Source of the DNA: Fen-1058 sp964398185
GTDB taxonomy: Bacteria > Chloroflexota > Anaerolineae > Fen-1058
DNA: 64,000 nucleotides
Reading direction: 5' to 3'
Assembly: GCA_964398185.1 (NCBI GenBank)
Contig: CAYNML010000004.1
Location: 62,001-126,000, forward strand
The position numbers and the translations under genes were made by a program. Shown piece after piece: positions 63,141 through 64,000 of the stretch. The notes under the pieces were generated by a model, which was not told where the DNA came from, did not search any database, and saw nothing but the letters and a program-made list of their open reading frames with translations. Every line of letters begins with the position of its first letter. The first letter of the stretch is position 1.

Positions 63141-64000
63141 TTAGCTATTCAACATCGGAACCCGGCTGGCGGGCAGCGTGGCTTGATCGAGTTTGGCGAT
63201 GGCCGCCAGGACCTCATCGGGCAGCGGCACCACCCCGCCGGTGCGCCCGTAGAATTCGACCGGACATTGACCGGCCACAGCAATCTTCACATCGTCGATC
63301 ATCTGGCCGGTGTTCATCTCCACGCACAGGAAGCCCCGCGCTTCGTCGGCGAGCTGCGAGAGGCGCTCTTCGGGGAACGGCCACAACGTGATCGGGCGGA
63401 GCAGCCCCACCGGGATGCCTTGCGCGCGCGCCAGTTTCACGGCGGTTTGCGCCACGCGCCCGGCGGTGCCAAAGCCCACCACGATCAACTCGGCGCCTTC
63501 GATCATATATTCTTTGTAGCGCACCTCGTGCGCGGCGATGTCTTTCAGTTTCGCCTGCAATTTCCGATTGAAGGTCTCCAGCTCTTCCGGTTGCAAATGG
63601 ATGGACGAGATGACGTTCTTCTTGCGGCCCTTGGCGCCGGAGACGGCCCACTCGGGTGGAGTCGCGCGCGGCGGGCGCATGGGCGGCAGTTCGGCGGGTT
63701 CCATCAGCTGGCCGATGTTGCCGTCGAGCAGCACCGTCGCGATCGTGCGGTATTTGTCCGCTAAATCGAAAGCGAGGACCGTGAGATCGATCGCTTCCTG
63801 CACGGTGGCGGGCGCGAGCACGATCTGTTTGAAATCGCCGTGACCGGCCGTCTTCACCATCTGGAAATAATCAGACTGGCTGGGCGCGATATTGCCCAGG
63901 CCCGGCCCGCCGCGCATCACGTCCACGATGACGGCCGGCACTTCCGACCCGGCGATGTAGCTCAGGCCTTCCTGCATCAAGCTGACGCCGGGGCTGGAGG
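63141..64000 (-). CDS. 2-oxoacid:ferredoxin oxidoreductase, alpha subunit (5' end outside window)
   Basis: The frame is open to the right edge of the window; TTG and ATG codons near 63980 are internal, since SSPGVSLMQEGLSYIAG continues across them as in the family. About 286 residues are seen. VMRGGPGLGNIAPSQSDY and ELIVVGFGTAGRVAQTAVKLARAQGIPVGLLRPITLWPFP (given here by its position near 63350-63480) are typical of the alpha subunit. It is the first seen gene of the alpha-beta-gamma operon; a small ferredoxin (delta) gene may lie upstream. Confidence 0.9.
   Translation of the reverse strand, partial: SSPGVSLMQEGLSYIAGSEVPAVIVDVMRGGPGLGNIAPSQSDYFQMVKTAGHGDFKQIVLAPATVQEAIDLTVLAFDLADKYRTIATVLLDGNIGQLMEPAELPPMRPPRATPPEWAVSGAKGRKKNVISSIHLQPEELETFNRKLQAKLKDIAAHEVRYKEYMIEGAELIVVGFGTAGRVAQTAVKLARAQGIPVGLLRPITLWPFPEERLSQLADEARGFLCVEMNTGQMIDDVKIAVAGQCPVEFYGRTGGVVPLPDEVLAAIAKLDQATLPASRVPMLNS

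Overview
The window looks like a chromosomal segment of a Chloroflexota bacterium, most likely from the Anaerolineae side of the phylum. This is an inference from several traits seen together: a 14-gene complex I set, secreted proteins with Pro/Thr-rich linkers and an FLPVI C-terminal motif, very long GAF/PAS histidine kinases, a kaiB-kaiC clock locus, and many short-period intergenic repeats. GC content is high. No rRNA or tRNA gene was recognised by eye. A run of 100 N at 17883-17982 marks a scaffold gap inside nuoL.

Left part (1-24.9 kb, all + strand). After the tail of an unknown gene comes a membrane Ser/Thr kinase with two complete kinase domains. Then follow all fourteen complex I genes, nuoA to nuoN, behind a near-consensus promoter at 2574-2602. 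The nuo order is canonical but is interrupted by unrelated cargo: a small membrane protein plus GNAT (between E and F), an unknown 100-aa protein, a beta-propeller-like protein and a GH-A-like secreted enzyme (between F and G), and a beta-propeller lipoprotein plus M23 peptidase (between L and M). A terminator follows nuoN.

Middle part (24.9-45.4 kb, mixed strands). This is an accessory region: an unknown HhH-like protein, a MntA-HepT toxin-antitoxin pair, GrpB and DUF3052-like proteins with a relic C-terminus, a Na+/Ca2+ exchanger, a PQQ-type sugar dehydrogenase lipoprotein, a HAD hydrolase, several GNATs, a STAND ATPase with a C-terminal HTH-like end, a SemiSWEET-like protein and a run of small SnoaL, SRPBCC and ABM proteins. 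On the minus strand are a secreted protein, a PIG-L deacetylase, an MFS transporter, an esterase, an AI-2E family transporter and a mobB broken by a one-base frameshift.

Right part (45.4-64 kb, minus strand). The most interesting locus reads from 57.6 kb down to 45.5 kb: a PAS protein whose C-terminal domain resembles the KaiC-activating domain of KaiA, then kaiB, kaiC, a soluble 5-PAS/2-GAF histidine kinase and a membrane 3-PAS/7-GAF histidine kinase. Three of the four junctions are tight or overlapping, which suggests a sensor-coupled Kai oscillator with its own output kinases. Beyond it lie a PLP aminotransferase, a second propeller plus M23 peptidase pair, and the gamma, beta and (partial) alpha subunits of a 2-oxoacid:ferredoxin oxidoreductase.

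A recurring theme is degenerate heptamer (and one octamer) tandem repeats between genes, usually arranged as opposed arms and often containing the stop codon of the upstream gene. One such array lies in frame inside nuoG.
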